From the NCBI GenBank assembly GCA_022605955.1, contig JAKCOZ010000003.1:43240761-43304760 (forward strand): DNA of 64,000 nt, given 5' to 3'. Below are positions 48,741 through 59,305 of the stretch, piece after piece. The notes under the pieces are model-generated. The model saw only the letters and a program-made list of their open reading frames with translations. It was not told the DNA's origin and made no database searches. Position 1 is the first letter of the stretch. Every line of letters starts with the position of its first letter. Source of the stretch: Rallus limicola (Eukaryota > Chordata > Aves > Gruiformes > Rallidae). The position numbers and the translations under genes are program-made.

Positions 48741-50401
48741 CACATTTTCCCTCCAAAACCTCTCTCCCATCCCACCTGAGATGTTGGAGTGAGTAATTGG
48801 CTGGGAAGAAACTTAGCTTCTGGCTGGGATGAACCCACTACCCCAGAAAATCAGACCAAGGATAAATATTGGTTCAGTGAATCTCAGCATGCTTTTTGTT
48901 GGTGGGCTCTTGGAGAGAAACTGTGTTTTATTCAGAGTCTTTTTTTTTCTCTTCTGTGTAAAGGTATGTTGCAGCCATGCCTACTCTTCCAGCTGATGAG
49001 ACTCATCTTTAGTCAGGCTATAAAGGGCATCTTCATCTCCCTTCTGGTGGAGTAAAATTTCCCCTGAGTTCCTTCCCAGTTAGAAATTTCTTACGCTTCT
49101 TTCAAAGAAACTTTGACAAAGCTGCCCCAGTGTTGACGCACTTGACATCACAGCAGACAAATTGTATCTGTTCAACAGGACCAGCCTTCAAGTGTCACCC
49201 AGGCTCAAAACCCTCTCCTTGGAAGGAGGTAAATCCATCCAGAAGACAGCTCTGAAGGTAAAAAGCAAGCACTCTCAGTGGAACAAGACACCTGATTTCT
49301 CTAGCACTCCAATGAGATGTACAGAGCTTTTAAAGGGAAAGTCAGCTTTCAAAGCATCCCCACCAAGTTGACATTCAGAAATAAATTAACTACAGATGCC
49401 ATGGAACCAGCCTGCAGAAGTTGTGTCCTGCTTGATTTAGAAAACCTAATTTATAAAGTACTAAGTATAACTACATTTACTTCAGCTGGAAATCCCTTAT
49501 TGCACATGGAAAACGTAGCAAGAATTTTATACACAGTGAAATGCAGCATTTAGATAAAAATCTCTAGTGATAATCATACATCATCATGCTGTGTTTAAGT
49601 ATACTTCAGCTTATTTCCTGTGCAGTGGTTTGTTTTGCTCTTAATGCTGTGAACAACTGAAGTACTTCCCTAAGAAGAAAAAGATTACCAGAAAAGCAAT
49701 TGGTTTGAAAGCATTCATTCTGACCAAGATTTGTTGTGTCTGCATTCTCCCATCCCATTTTGGCTGCTTTGATTTTCTCACCTGACACAAAAGATTGGCG
49801 TTCAGCCAGCAGATTCGTTGGTGGAAGTGAACTGACATGATTGCCTTTCTGTATAGGGGAGAGCCTACTTGCCCCAGCACTGTGCATGACAGAGAGTGAA
49901 AGGTACCACCAGTTTCTGCAAATCTATCCATCTCCCTGAGCTGATGAGTTATAAAGTAATCTCCATAACTGCAGAAAAATTCCACGTGCCTCCACCAAGC
50001 ACTTCAGAGATTCCCCCATTTGCTGCTGATTTGGGAAACAACCGGCAGATTACTGGTTCTGTTTCTACAAGACACTGCTTATTGCTAACCGGTACACAAG
50101 CACGCTTCTCTGGGGGAAGAGAAGCAAGACATTATCAAGCCAGTGCCTGTGTACCAACACACTGTAGCTGGGGAAATGCACCAAAAGCCTTTCTTTGTGA
50201 GATACAGTTGGACCTTGTCAACATAACACTATAAAATGGCAGGAGGAGTTGCAATGTATACACCCCCACCAGTGAGACACCTGTAAGTTCTGCAAACACA
50301 GCCAAAGTGACACTTTAATACTGCAGTATATGTGAGAGCTCTATATGTGAGACCTCAGTGCATGCAAAGAAGAAAAGATGTGGCACTTAGAGACATAGAT
50401 C

Positions 50402-51066
50402 CATAGAATCATGGAATCATAGACTATGCTGAGATGGAAGGGACCAATAAGGATCATCAAGTCCAACTCCTGGCTCCACACAGGGCCAGACAAGTCAGAG
50501 CATGGGACTGAGTGCATCATCCAGATGCTTAATGAACTCAGTCAAGCTTGGGGCTGTGAACCCTTCCCTGGAGAGCCTGTTCCAGGACCCAACCACCTTC
50601 CCAGTAAAGAACCTTTTCATAATAGCCAGCCTAAACCTTCCCTGTCACAGCTTCATGCCATTCCTTCAGGTTCTATCACTGGTCACCAAAGAGAGGAGAT
50701 CAGCACCTGCCCCTTTGCTCCCCCTGGTCAGGAAGTCATTGACTGCAATATGGTCTCCCTTCAGTCTCCTTTTCTCCAGGCTGAACAAACTAAGGGACTT
50801 TAGCCTCTTCTCATAAGTCTTCCTTCCCTTTTAGACTCTTCATCATCTCCTTTGCCCTCCTCTGGACACTCTCCAATAGTTTTATGTCCCTCTTGTACTG
50901 TGGCACCCAAATCTGCAAATGGTACTCGAGGTGAGGCCTCACCAGCACAGTGTAGAGCAGGACAATCCCTTCCCTGGACTGGCTGGTAATCCTGTGCTTG
51001 CTGTACCCCAGGATATGGTTGGGCCTCCTGGCTGCCTGGGCACACTGCTGGCTCGTGTTTAACTTG
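50402..51066 (-). mobile_element. CR1 retrotransposon copy, young-looking
   Basis: The copy starts with the reverse-complement tail atagaatcatggaatcatag and continues through the 3' end into the ORF2 C-terminal region. It is 5'-truncated at 51066, where sequence switches abruptly to an opposite-oriented CR1 tail. From 50510 to its end it matches 62588-63144 with 7 differences in 557 bp and no gap, so these two are by far the most similar pair of CR1 copies in the window. Confidence 0.95.
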
Positions 51067-51115
51067 TACTTGGTAATCTTAAAGGTCTTTTTCAGCCTAA
51101 ATTAATCTAATTCTT
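51067..51115 (+). mobile_element. CR1 3'-tail fragment in opposite orientation
   Basis: The text ggtaatcttaaaggtctttttcagcc and aatctaattctta is a degenerate CR1 3' end on the plus strand, fused directly to the truncated end of the minus-strand copy at its left. It may be the remains of an older CR1 into which the left copy inserted. Confidence 0.65.
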
Positions 51116-51484
51116 AGAGAAAACATTCAGTAGCAAATGACCAAGCTGCTCACGTAAACTAAAAGAAGCTGTAGGGCTCTTGCCTCCTTCCACTAGAACA
51201 CTTTGCCTAGTCCTGTGTAAGGCTGAAACTACAAGAGCTGTCACTCCAGTTGCCCAAGTAACAGGAGGTCCGTGATAGCGTAAGAATATTTGGACGGTGG
51301 AGGCTGTCTCCTCTCTATCACTGTTCTCATGGACTCAGACAGGTATGATAGGAGAATGCCTCAAGAAAGCAAATGAATCATGATGTACTTTGCATATCCT
51401 AGCACTGCTCTTGCTGTACAAATATACAAAAGAAGGCTCACAAAACTTTTTTCTTTAAAACAGGCCTTCAGCATACAGTGTGTT

Positions 51485-51781
51485 CCTTGTAGTGAGGGTC
51501 CAAAAAGTGAACACTGGACTTGAGGTGTGGCCTCACCAGTGCCAAGTGCAAGCGCACCTATCACTTTCCTAGTCCTGCTGGCCACATTATATCTGATAAA
51601 AGACAGGATGCTGTTCACCTTCTTGGCCACCTGGACACACTGCTGGCTCATATTCAGCTGGCTGTTGATCGAAACCCCCAGCTCTTTTTCTGCCAGGCAA
51701 CTTTCCAGCCACTCATCCCTGAGCCTGTAGTGTTGCATGGGGTTGTTGTGACCCAAGTGTGGGACCCAGCACTTAACCTTT
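51485..51781 (-). mobile_element. CR1 retrotransposon fragment lacking its 3' tail
   Basis: Minus-strand frame residues include EKELGVSINSQLNMSQQCVQVAKKVN, a stretch of the CR1 ORF2 C-terminal region, with the neighbouring gcctcaccagtgccaagtgc block. The usual 3' end is absent on the left, so the fragment is internal, which needs a deletion after insertion. Confidence 0.9.
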
Positions 51782-51894
51782 ATATGTATATATACATAAA
51801 AGCTGTAAGGAACAGAAACACATTTAGCTTTACAGAATGAGGAGCTTCATGTGGAGCCCATAGGGCAACAGAAATTATCAGAAGGATTATTGTG

Positions 51895-52290
51895 TAATAA
51901 AAATCCCTGAGAGTTGGGTCTGTTCAGCCTAGAGAAGAGAAGCCTTCAGTGAGACCTTATTGCTGTCTTCCAGCACCTCCTTAGTAAAGGAGGCACATAA
52001 GGAAGATCAGAACAGACTCTTTAGCAGGTCCTGTTGCAGTAGAACAAGGTAATGGTTTTAAATTAATGTTTAAATTTAGACTAGATGTAAGAAGGACATT
52101 TTTTACAATGAGGGTACCTGGAAACAGTTTGCCCAGAGAGGTTGTAAATGCTCCATCCCATTTAAGGTCAGGTTGGACAGGGCTCTGAGTGACCTGATCT
52201 AGTTGAAGATGTCCCTGACCGTTGCAGGGGTTCTTGAAACATATGAGCTTTACAGGTGCCTTCAAACCCAAATTATTGATTCTACTGGAC
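51895..52290 (+). mobile_element. CR1 retrotransposon fragment
   Basis: It begins in the end of ORF2 (gagttgggtctgttcagcc) and ends with caaacccaaattattgattct. The order of blocks is that of the CR1 3' end, in the orientation opposite to the fragment just to its left. Confidence 0.9.
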
Positions 52291-53158
52291 ATGAAGAAAG
52301 TGAAAACTTTCTGTTTTTTTTCATTGGTACTAATGCACCAACTGGGAATGTTTAGGGACCACAGCTTCAAAATTTCTTTTATTATTTGCTTTTAAGGAAA
52401 TTGTAGATGAGTCTCTGAAATTTGAAACATTTTCTCACAAATCTTGAGAATTAGGGCATGCAGGGAGGAAAAGAAAATCTGTGAAATCCACTCTTCTTCT
52501 GCCAGACCTACAGAGCAGGCCCAGGTCAGGACAGCTGGTATTGACTGTCTGGTGAGATAGCCAGCTTCAGAGTCCCTCTAGCAGAAGGGAGCGATTAACA
52601 GTTATGCCTGAGCAGTGCCCTGTGGAAACAGAGCAGGAAAATGGAAGTATGCACTTCTGCTAAACACTGAGCTGCTCAGACATGGGACAGAGGAGGACAT
52701 TTGTGAAAGGACAGAGCAGCAAATCTTCCCCCTTAGTACTTCAGCAAGTGGTTATCATGCAAGCGTACATTTGGTGTGGTGTGCAACAGCTAAATATATT
52801 CTGAAAAGCTTGACTGTGAGCCAGCTACCTAAAGCTCTGCTGACATCTGGTGCTGAACAGAAAATGAGTATGAGTTTTACAGTGCAATTAAGTTCTCAAG
52901 TTTGAAGCAGTATCTTATGGGACCAAAACTGCATTTCTTCTCTCTGTCCCCCAAAGCAGCAGTCTTCCAAACAGCTTGCTTTGCATGCACACATGTAGAG
53001 TCTCAGTTCAGACAGATCCTTTTTAGGAATATTTAAAGTGAACAATGATATTTTTGTAGGCTTGGGCCTATTCTTCAAGTGCTTAAAGGCAGTAAAGGAG
53101 ATCTTTCCCACTGTTCCCATGCAAATAATTTATTATCAGTTGTATCAAATAACATAAT
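52291..53158. other. Non-coding sequence
   Basis: Nothing recognised between a CR1 and the plus-strand LTR. Confidence 0.45.
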
Positions 53159-53735
53159 TGTGCTGATTTTGGCTGGGATAGTTATGTTTCCTTATAGTAG
53201 CTAGTTTGAGGCTGTGTTTTGGACTTGCACTGGAAACAGCATTGATAACACAGAGAGGTTTTAGTTACTGCTGAGCAGTGTTTACACAGAGCCAAGGCCT
53301 TTTCTGCTTCTCACACCACCTCATTAGAGGGTATCTGGGGTGCACAAGGAGTTGGGGGTGGACACAACCAGGAGAGATTACTCCAAGTGACCAAAGGAGT
53401 ATTCTAGTCTATATAACTTCAATTATACAGCATAGAATGGAGGGGGAAGAACAAGAAAGGGGGGAATGTTTGAAATCTTCCCAAGTGACCATTACACATG
53501 TAGGAGCCCAGCTGCAGATGGCTGAACATCTACCTGCCAATGGGAAATAATGAATGAATTCCTTCTTTTGCTTGCTTTTGTACAAAATGTTTTCTTTACT
53601 TACTAAACAATCTTTATCTCAAATCACAAGTTTTCTCACATTCATTCTTCCAATTCTCCCCCCCCATCACTCCAAGGAGGAATGAACAAGCTGCTATGTG
53701 GTACTTATTTACCAACTGGGGGTTAAAACACAACA
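53159..53735 (+). mobile_element. Solo LTR of an avian endogenous retrovirus (ERVL type)
   Basis: The element starts TGTGCTGATTTTGGCTGGG and ends GGTTAAAACACAACA, so it has TG...CA ends. Its blocks, such as gaaacagcattgataacac, tgagcagtgtttacacag and gccaaggccttttctgcttc, agree with a very common avian LTR known to me. A TATA-like tctatataac lies near 53408 and a degenerate polyadenylation region near 53605. There is no internal viral region or second LTR, so this is a solo LTR. Flanking bases (ataat and tatga) do not form a clear target duplication. Confidence 0.88.
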
Positions 53736-54394
53736 TATGATTTACTAGTCAGACCATGATCCATCTAGTATCTTCTTTCCAGCATTCTGCAGCAGATGTT
53801 TTGGACAAAATGAAAAACTACCATAGGCTGATATTCTCCTCAGTATCAATTCTCAAACTCCAGCTATCAGTGGTTTGTGAGCTAAGACTAACCCTACCCC
53901 AAAATCGGTTCCTCTTTGGTTTAGGTCTAACAACTCCACTAATTCAGCTTATTCATTCTTGAACCCTTTTAGACATTTGTCCAACATGATGACCAATGAC
54001 AAGAAGTTACATAGCTTGTGTCTATCCATATTTATCTCTTAGAAAAGTAATAGAGACTCCAAGAGAGGTGTTATCTGTTTTCATAGCCATAACACCTTCA
54101 TCTCCAATAGCCAGGTCTGCATAAGATTTTCTAGGTAACACTTTTTGCACAAAAGGCCTCAATTATTTTAACTTTGCTAGTGACCCAGCCAGAACTTACA
54201 CTTCTATTTCAGCTTTGGCTCTTCACCTATTTCTGTAGGTCTAAACACAACAGATGCCAGGAACAGAAGTCAGGATGATTTCTAAATTAGTATTTTTTTA
54301 ACAGTCTGTTTTTGCAAGACAATCTCAGAACAAATTATTTCAGATGAACTCTTAATTGTCCAGCTCCTAGAAACTCCTAGAATGCATAAAATTA
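53736..54394. other. Non-coding sequence
   Basis: No gene or repeat recognised. Confidence 0.4.
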
Positions 54395-55620
54395 ATAGAA
54401 TCTTTGAATCATAGAATGGTTAGGGTTGAAAGGGGCTGTAAAGATCATCAAGTTACAACTCCCCTTGTCATGGACAGGGACACTTCTCACTACAACAGGC
54501 TCCAATTCCCCCTTGTCCTATCACCACATGCGCTTCTAAAAAGTCCCTCCCCAGCTTTCTTGTAGGCCCCCTTCAGGTACTGGAAGGCTATCACCAAGAC
54601 ACTTTAGGCTGAACAAGCCCAACTCTCCCAACCTGTCTTCATAGGAGAGGTGCTCCCGCCCTCTAATGATCTTTGTGGCCCTCCCCTGGACCCATCCCAA
54701 CAGGTCCATGTCCTTCTTTTGTTGATGGCTCCAGAACTGGACACACTACTCCAGGTGGGGTCTCACAAGAGTGGGGTAGAGGGGCAGAAGTGGGATTAAT
54801 TTTTCCTAACAATCCCTTGACCTGCTGGCCACTCTCCTTTTGATGCAGCCCAGCATACAGCTGGTCTTCCGGGTTGCAAGTATGTATTGTTGGCTCATGT
54901 TGAGCTTCTCATCCACCAGCACCCCTAAATCTTTCTCTGCAGGTCTGTTCTCTGTCACATCATCTCCCAGCCTGTATTGATGACAAGGATTGCCACGACC
55001 CAGGTTCAGGACCTTGTACTTGTTCTTATTGAACCTTATGAGATTCACATGGGACCACTTCCCCAGTTTCTCCAGCTCCCTCTGGATGACATCCCATTCT
55101 TCTGATGTGTCAACTGCACCACTCAGCTTGATGTCATCCCCAGACTTGCTAAGGGTGCACTCAACGTCATCATCAATGTCACTGATGAAGATATTAAATA
55201 ATACTGGTCCCAATACAGACTCCTGAGGAACACCACTTGTCTCTGTCTTCCATCTGGACATTGAGCCATTGATAAGTACTCTCTGGATGCAAGCATCCAG
55301 CCAATTCCCTATCCACCAAACAGTCCACTCATCACATCCATATCTCTCCACTTTAGAGAGAAGGATGATGTCAGGTACTGTGTCAAAGGCTTTACAGAAG
55401 TCCAGATAGATTATATCCACCACACTTCCTTTGTCCACCAATCCTGTCACTCCATCATAGAAAGCCACCAAGTTGGTCAGGCAGGACCTGCCCCTAGTAA
55501 AGCCATGCTGGCTGTCACAAATCACCTCCCTGTCTTCCATGTGCCTTAGCATAGCTTCTAGGAGGGTCTATTCCATGATCTTTCCAGGCACAGAGGTGAG
55601 ACTGGCAATTGTTTCAATAT
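54395..55620 (-). mobile_element. CR1 retrotransposon copy with long open reverse-transcriptase segment
   Basis: Starts at a degenerate reverse-complement tail (gaatcatagaatggttagg) and runs to about 55620. It is a different CR1 subfamily from the pair at 50.4 and 62.6 kb. Most of its ORF2 part is one open frame (next entry), which is exceptional among the copies here. Confidence 0.94.
54806..55552 (-). pseudogene. CR1 reverse transcriptase, partial but open for 248 codons
   Basis: The frame covers the core of the CR1 ORF2 reverse transcriptase, the enzyme that copies the element's RNA at the target site. Visible in order are [13 protein letters not shown] (residues 15-27), motif [12 protein letters not shown] (49-59, with the catalytic Asp at 51), motif [12 protein letters not shown] (106-116), motif [12 protein letters not shown] (135-145), and the later stretch [15 protein letters not shown] (208-222). 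Two usually invariant positions differ from the CR1 pattern I know: Glu instead of Gly after GVPQ, and Gly before the DD pair instead of Ala. The frame breaks after VASRSRDC, and the N-terminal endonuclease is absent. It cannot be an active element by itself, but the absence of stops over 747 bp in an otherwise decayed background is notable. Confidence 0.85.
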
Positions 55621-58489
55621 ATTATTTAACCAGGAAAACTTTAATGGAAATATTTCCATGCCCTCAGAAAACCATCCTTTTTTCCTTTCTGATTGAAAAG
55701 GTGAGCTACCTGCCTTCAGGTTGTTGAAGCTCATCTGTTACACAACCATTCATGATGAAATCATACAATTTAGTGCAAAACGGCCTGAAACAAAAGCCAG
55801 CATCATTTCACACAGAAACTTGTGGTGCATCATAAAAATGTTTTAAGTAGACTGGATGGATATAATCCATCTAGACTTTAAAGTGGTTTTGAGGGCCTTC
55901 CATTTAAATTCTTTGAGGAAAATACATAGGTATGGAATGGAAAGGGGAAGTGCTTGACAGATAGGACTGATCAGAAGACAGATCAAGCCACAAGAACAAA
56001 CATCTAGCCTTCAACATGGCAAACCATATGGTGCACTCAGACATAGTTTGCATCATGAAGTTAGTTAGGACACACTAGTTAAGGATGAACTCAGTCTGAA
56101 TCATTGCTTTGAAGTGCAAATGAACTGTTATGGCTGGGGAAAATATATTCTCCCCTAAATTATATTGCTATTGCTTTACCTAGAAAATTAGCTGCAAGCC
56201 AGTTTACAAATAAACCCCAGATTGGAAATAAACCCAGGATTTGAAACCTAATCTTTAAAATGGGTCTTTTCACCTTGTGCCAAGTTTTTGCCTCCACTTA
56301 GCTCAGTAATGGACTCAGACTCTTCCCATATATTTAAACTCACTGAAGTCTTGTTCATAGGCTGCTGCTGAAGAATTCCTTTCTTTTCTGTAAGTTACTA
56401 ACCAAAAGATTCCTCTATTGCAAAAACAGACGCAAAATGTCCTGGTAACTCAAAATACTTGGCATCTCTCATTCATAGGGCAAAATAAAATGACGTGTGC
56501 AAGGAGTGCAATTAACCTTCAAATTATGCCTCTTTCTGCAGTGCCCCACTGCCTGCCTGCAGTGGGGACTCTTGTCTTCCCTGGTCACAGCTGAGTTTCC
56601 CTCTAGGAGCAAAGAAATCCATAAGCAGTTCAGAGAGAGAGAACTGCATCACAGCCCCAGACTATACCCACATGCCACTGCTGAAAGCAGACAGTTCTTT
56701 GAACACTCTCCCAAAATAAAAAAAAAATTAAAATATGGACATCCCTGCCTGCAAAGAAGCATTATTGCCTCAGTGGTAATTCCTCCCAAACATTTCAAGA
56801 CCTACCTCAGGGACTGCATCTATTCACAAAGGAGGGCAAAAGTGGGCAACACAGGTCAAGGGTAGATTTAAGAATGTGGAATAGGGGTGACTGGGCTCAG
56901 AGAGCAGCTCTAAACCCTGACTGCTGGCCCAGTGCACAGCATCTCTTATAGCAGCAAATGGACATTTCCTGGAAGTGTTAAGAGTATGCAAATTTGGTGT
57001 AAGATATAGGAGGAATGATTCAAAGTGTATCCCATCTCAAACAAAAGACATGAAGACAGCAGAACAGGTACTTGATTAGAGCTGTTTGGTACTAATGTAA
57101 AACAGAAGCTATCTTTGAAAAGCTAATTTAATAGTAGTTGTTTTAAAGTAAAAAGAGGTAGAAGAATTTTTCATATCCATTTTGTTAAAATGAAATGTAC
57201 AGTAAAGGAAGAAGGCAACATTTTAATAATAGAAGGGTCTATTTCTGTTAAGGCACTCATCTTTACAATTGCAAATGAGTTGTTTGTGTGGAAATAGTAG
57301 TTTGGAAGAAGAATTTTGTTTTGTAATAACCCCTCTGATTGTGATGAGTCAGAGAAAGCTCCCATTTTCACATCTTCCTTCTGCCACTGAAAAAACAACT
57401 TTGTTTTCATATTGCTAGAATGCTCCAGCAAACTCTGGAATTTGCTAGCATTGCTGGAGGGTATAAATAGAGCAGTTTTTTGTGCCACAAGGAAACTGCA
57501 GCCGCCTGCTGAATACAGGCAAAAAGCAAATGTTTCGCACTTGTTACAGATCCCTGTGCTTATATCTTCTCCTCCAGCTGCTCTGCTCTGAATGAATTTC
57601 CCTGGAGCCAAGCTTTCTCTAAGTGCATGATGCTTACATAATAAGGAGGGGTACCTGCTTGGGGTGTCTTTTGAGGTTGCTCAGGGTTAACTACTGTGGA
57701 GGAAAGCTGAGTGAGCATCACTTTTGCCGAGCCACTCAGTTTTCAAACAGTCCTCCAAAACACAGCTTTGGTTTACCTGTGGCATGATGGAAGAATGTGT
57801 CCTCTTAGACAATAATGTTGCCTTGGAAACTTCTTTAAACTTGTGCAAAGGACATCTTTATTCATATATTATATGAATTGCTGGGGATGGGGGGAGGAGG
57901 AATAAAGAATACATTTTACTCCCCCAGCTCTGGCTGACAAAGGTCCAATTTTCCTTCATATTGTGATTCTGTCCCTCCACACTACCCTCCCCTTGAGCGG
58001 TAAAAGAGAACTTAAGAATTACAGCCTAAATGTCTTGCTTTAGGCATGAGTCACTGTTTCATTGTGGCATGAATACATCTATTCTTGGACTTAAAATAGC
58101 AAAAAGGACGTGTGGCTTGAGTCACTATGCATTCAATTGTCTAAAACAGAAGATTAATAAGAATAAAGCATCATACTGCCATCTCACCAAGGCATAGAGG
58201 GAATTATGTTTAGATGTCTATGGTACATATTAAGAAGGATTTTTTTATCAGCAGCATGTTTGGTAATCAACAGCTGTTAGGAAACATGTTCCAGCTTCAC
58301 ATTTTGTCTAAAGATTCTGTTGTAAAACAAAAGTACAGGTATATATCCTTTACAGACTAAGTTAACTCAAAGGACTCTGCACTTGGTGAAAGGCAAGCAA
58401 AATACATTGATCTATCTGCCTATCAGAGCAGCAATAAGCTGCTCCCATAAGCTTTTTAACATGCTAACATGAACTATAACTATATTCAT
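55621..58489. other. AT-rich non-coding sequence
   Basis: No transposon or gene is recognised over 2.9 kb. A 146-codon open frame on the minus strand (57171-57611) has no known motif. A TATA-like TATAAATAG is at 57462-57470 on the plus strand. Confidence 0.45.
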
Positions 58490-59305
58490 AGAACCACAGA
58501 ACAGTTGAGTTTGAAAGTGATCTCTCAAGGTCATTTGGTCCAACCCTGATGCTCAGGCAGGACCACCCAGAGCAGGTGGTCCAGGTCCCTGTCCAGATGG
58601 CTTTTGAATATCACAAAGGAAGGAGACTCCATAACCTCTCCATTAGCCTTCTTTCTTCAAGGGCACATTTCTAGCTAATGGTGCACTTTGTGTGCACCAA
58701 GGTCCTTTCCTCTTAAGCTGTTTTTCAGATAGGTAGTCCCCCACATTTATGTTGGTTCCTGGCATTGTTCCTCCGTAGGTTCAGGACTTTATACTTCCCC
58801 TTGTTGAACTTTATAAGGTTCCTGTCAGCCCATTTCTCCAGTCTGTCCAGGACCTTCTGGATGGCAACGTGCATCAGCCATTTGTCCTGGTTTTGTACCA
58901 TAGTCAAACCTGCTGAGTGCACACTCTCCCCCAACATCCAGATCATATGAAAATGGTCAGAACTGGGCCTAATACTGGTTGCTGGGGTGCTCTGCTAGTT
59001 ACTGGCCTCAAACTAGACTTTGTGCTGCTGGTTACTACCCTCTGGGCCTGATCATTCAACCAGTCTTCAACCAACCTCAAACTGGAGGACGATTGCTCAT
59101 CCAGCCAGTAATTCATCAGCTTCTCAATGAAGACGTTATGGAAGCCAGTGTCAAAAACCTTACTGAAATGAAGGTAAAAAAATTTCTCCCTTTGTCTACC
59201 AAGTCAGATTGTGGAAGGTTATCAAGTTGGTAAAGCATGACTTGCCCTTGTTGAATCCATGCTGAACACTCCCAATCATCTCTACATTCAAACTAGTAAT
59301 ATTAC
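58490..59305 (-). mobile_element. CR1 retrotransposon copy, older subfamily, with internal deletion
   Basis: The copy opens with a reverse-complement tail (catagaaccacagaac) and contains catttggtccaaccctgatgc and caggaccacccagagcagg, the 3' end of an older CR1 subfamily. After about 58650 the expected block is missing and the copy continues with ORF2 sequence. A minus-strand frame reads RLEKWADRNLIKFNKGKYKVLNLR near 58775-58860. The far part (58970-59300) covers the reverse-transcriptase end and has no intact frame. Confidence 0.9.

Larger units (their letters stand above)
47338..50400. other. Non-coding sequence with two oligo-T tracts
   Basis: No gene or transposon recognised. T-rich tracts lie at 47917-47946 and 48704-48740. 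Open frames of up to 114 codons overlap on both strands at 49606-50234 and I regard them as chance. Confidence 0.45.

Noticed and set aside
50502..50816. 104-codon plus-strand frame repeated almost unchanged at 62556-62894
   Set aside because: It looks conserved only because both lie antisense in the two nearly identical CR1 segments. The frame is a shadow of CR1 sequence, not a gene.
5945..53735. Solo LTRs as flanks of a single provirus
   Set aside because: The three LTRs belong to different families and orientations and no gag, pol or env-like sequence lies between them.
57171..57611. 146-codon open frame on the minus strand
   Set aside because: No recognisable domain or neighbouring splice signals, and the length is possible by chance in 64 kb read in six frames.
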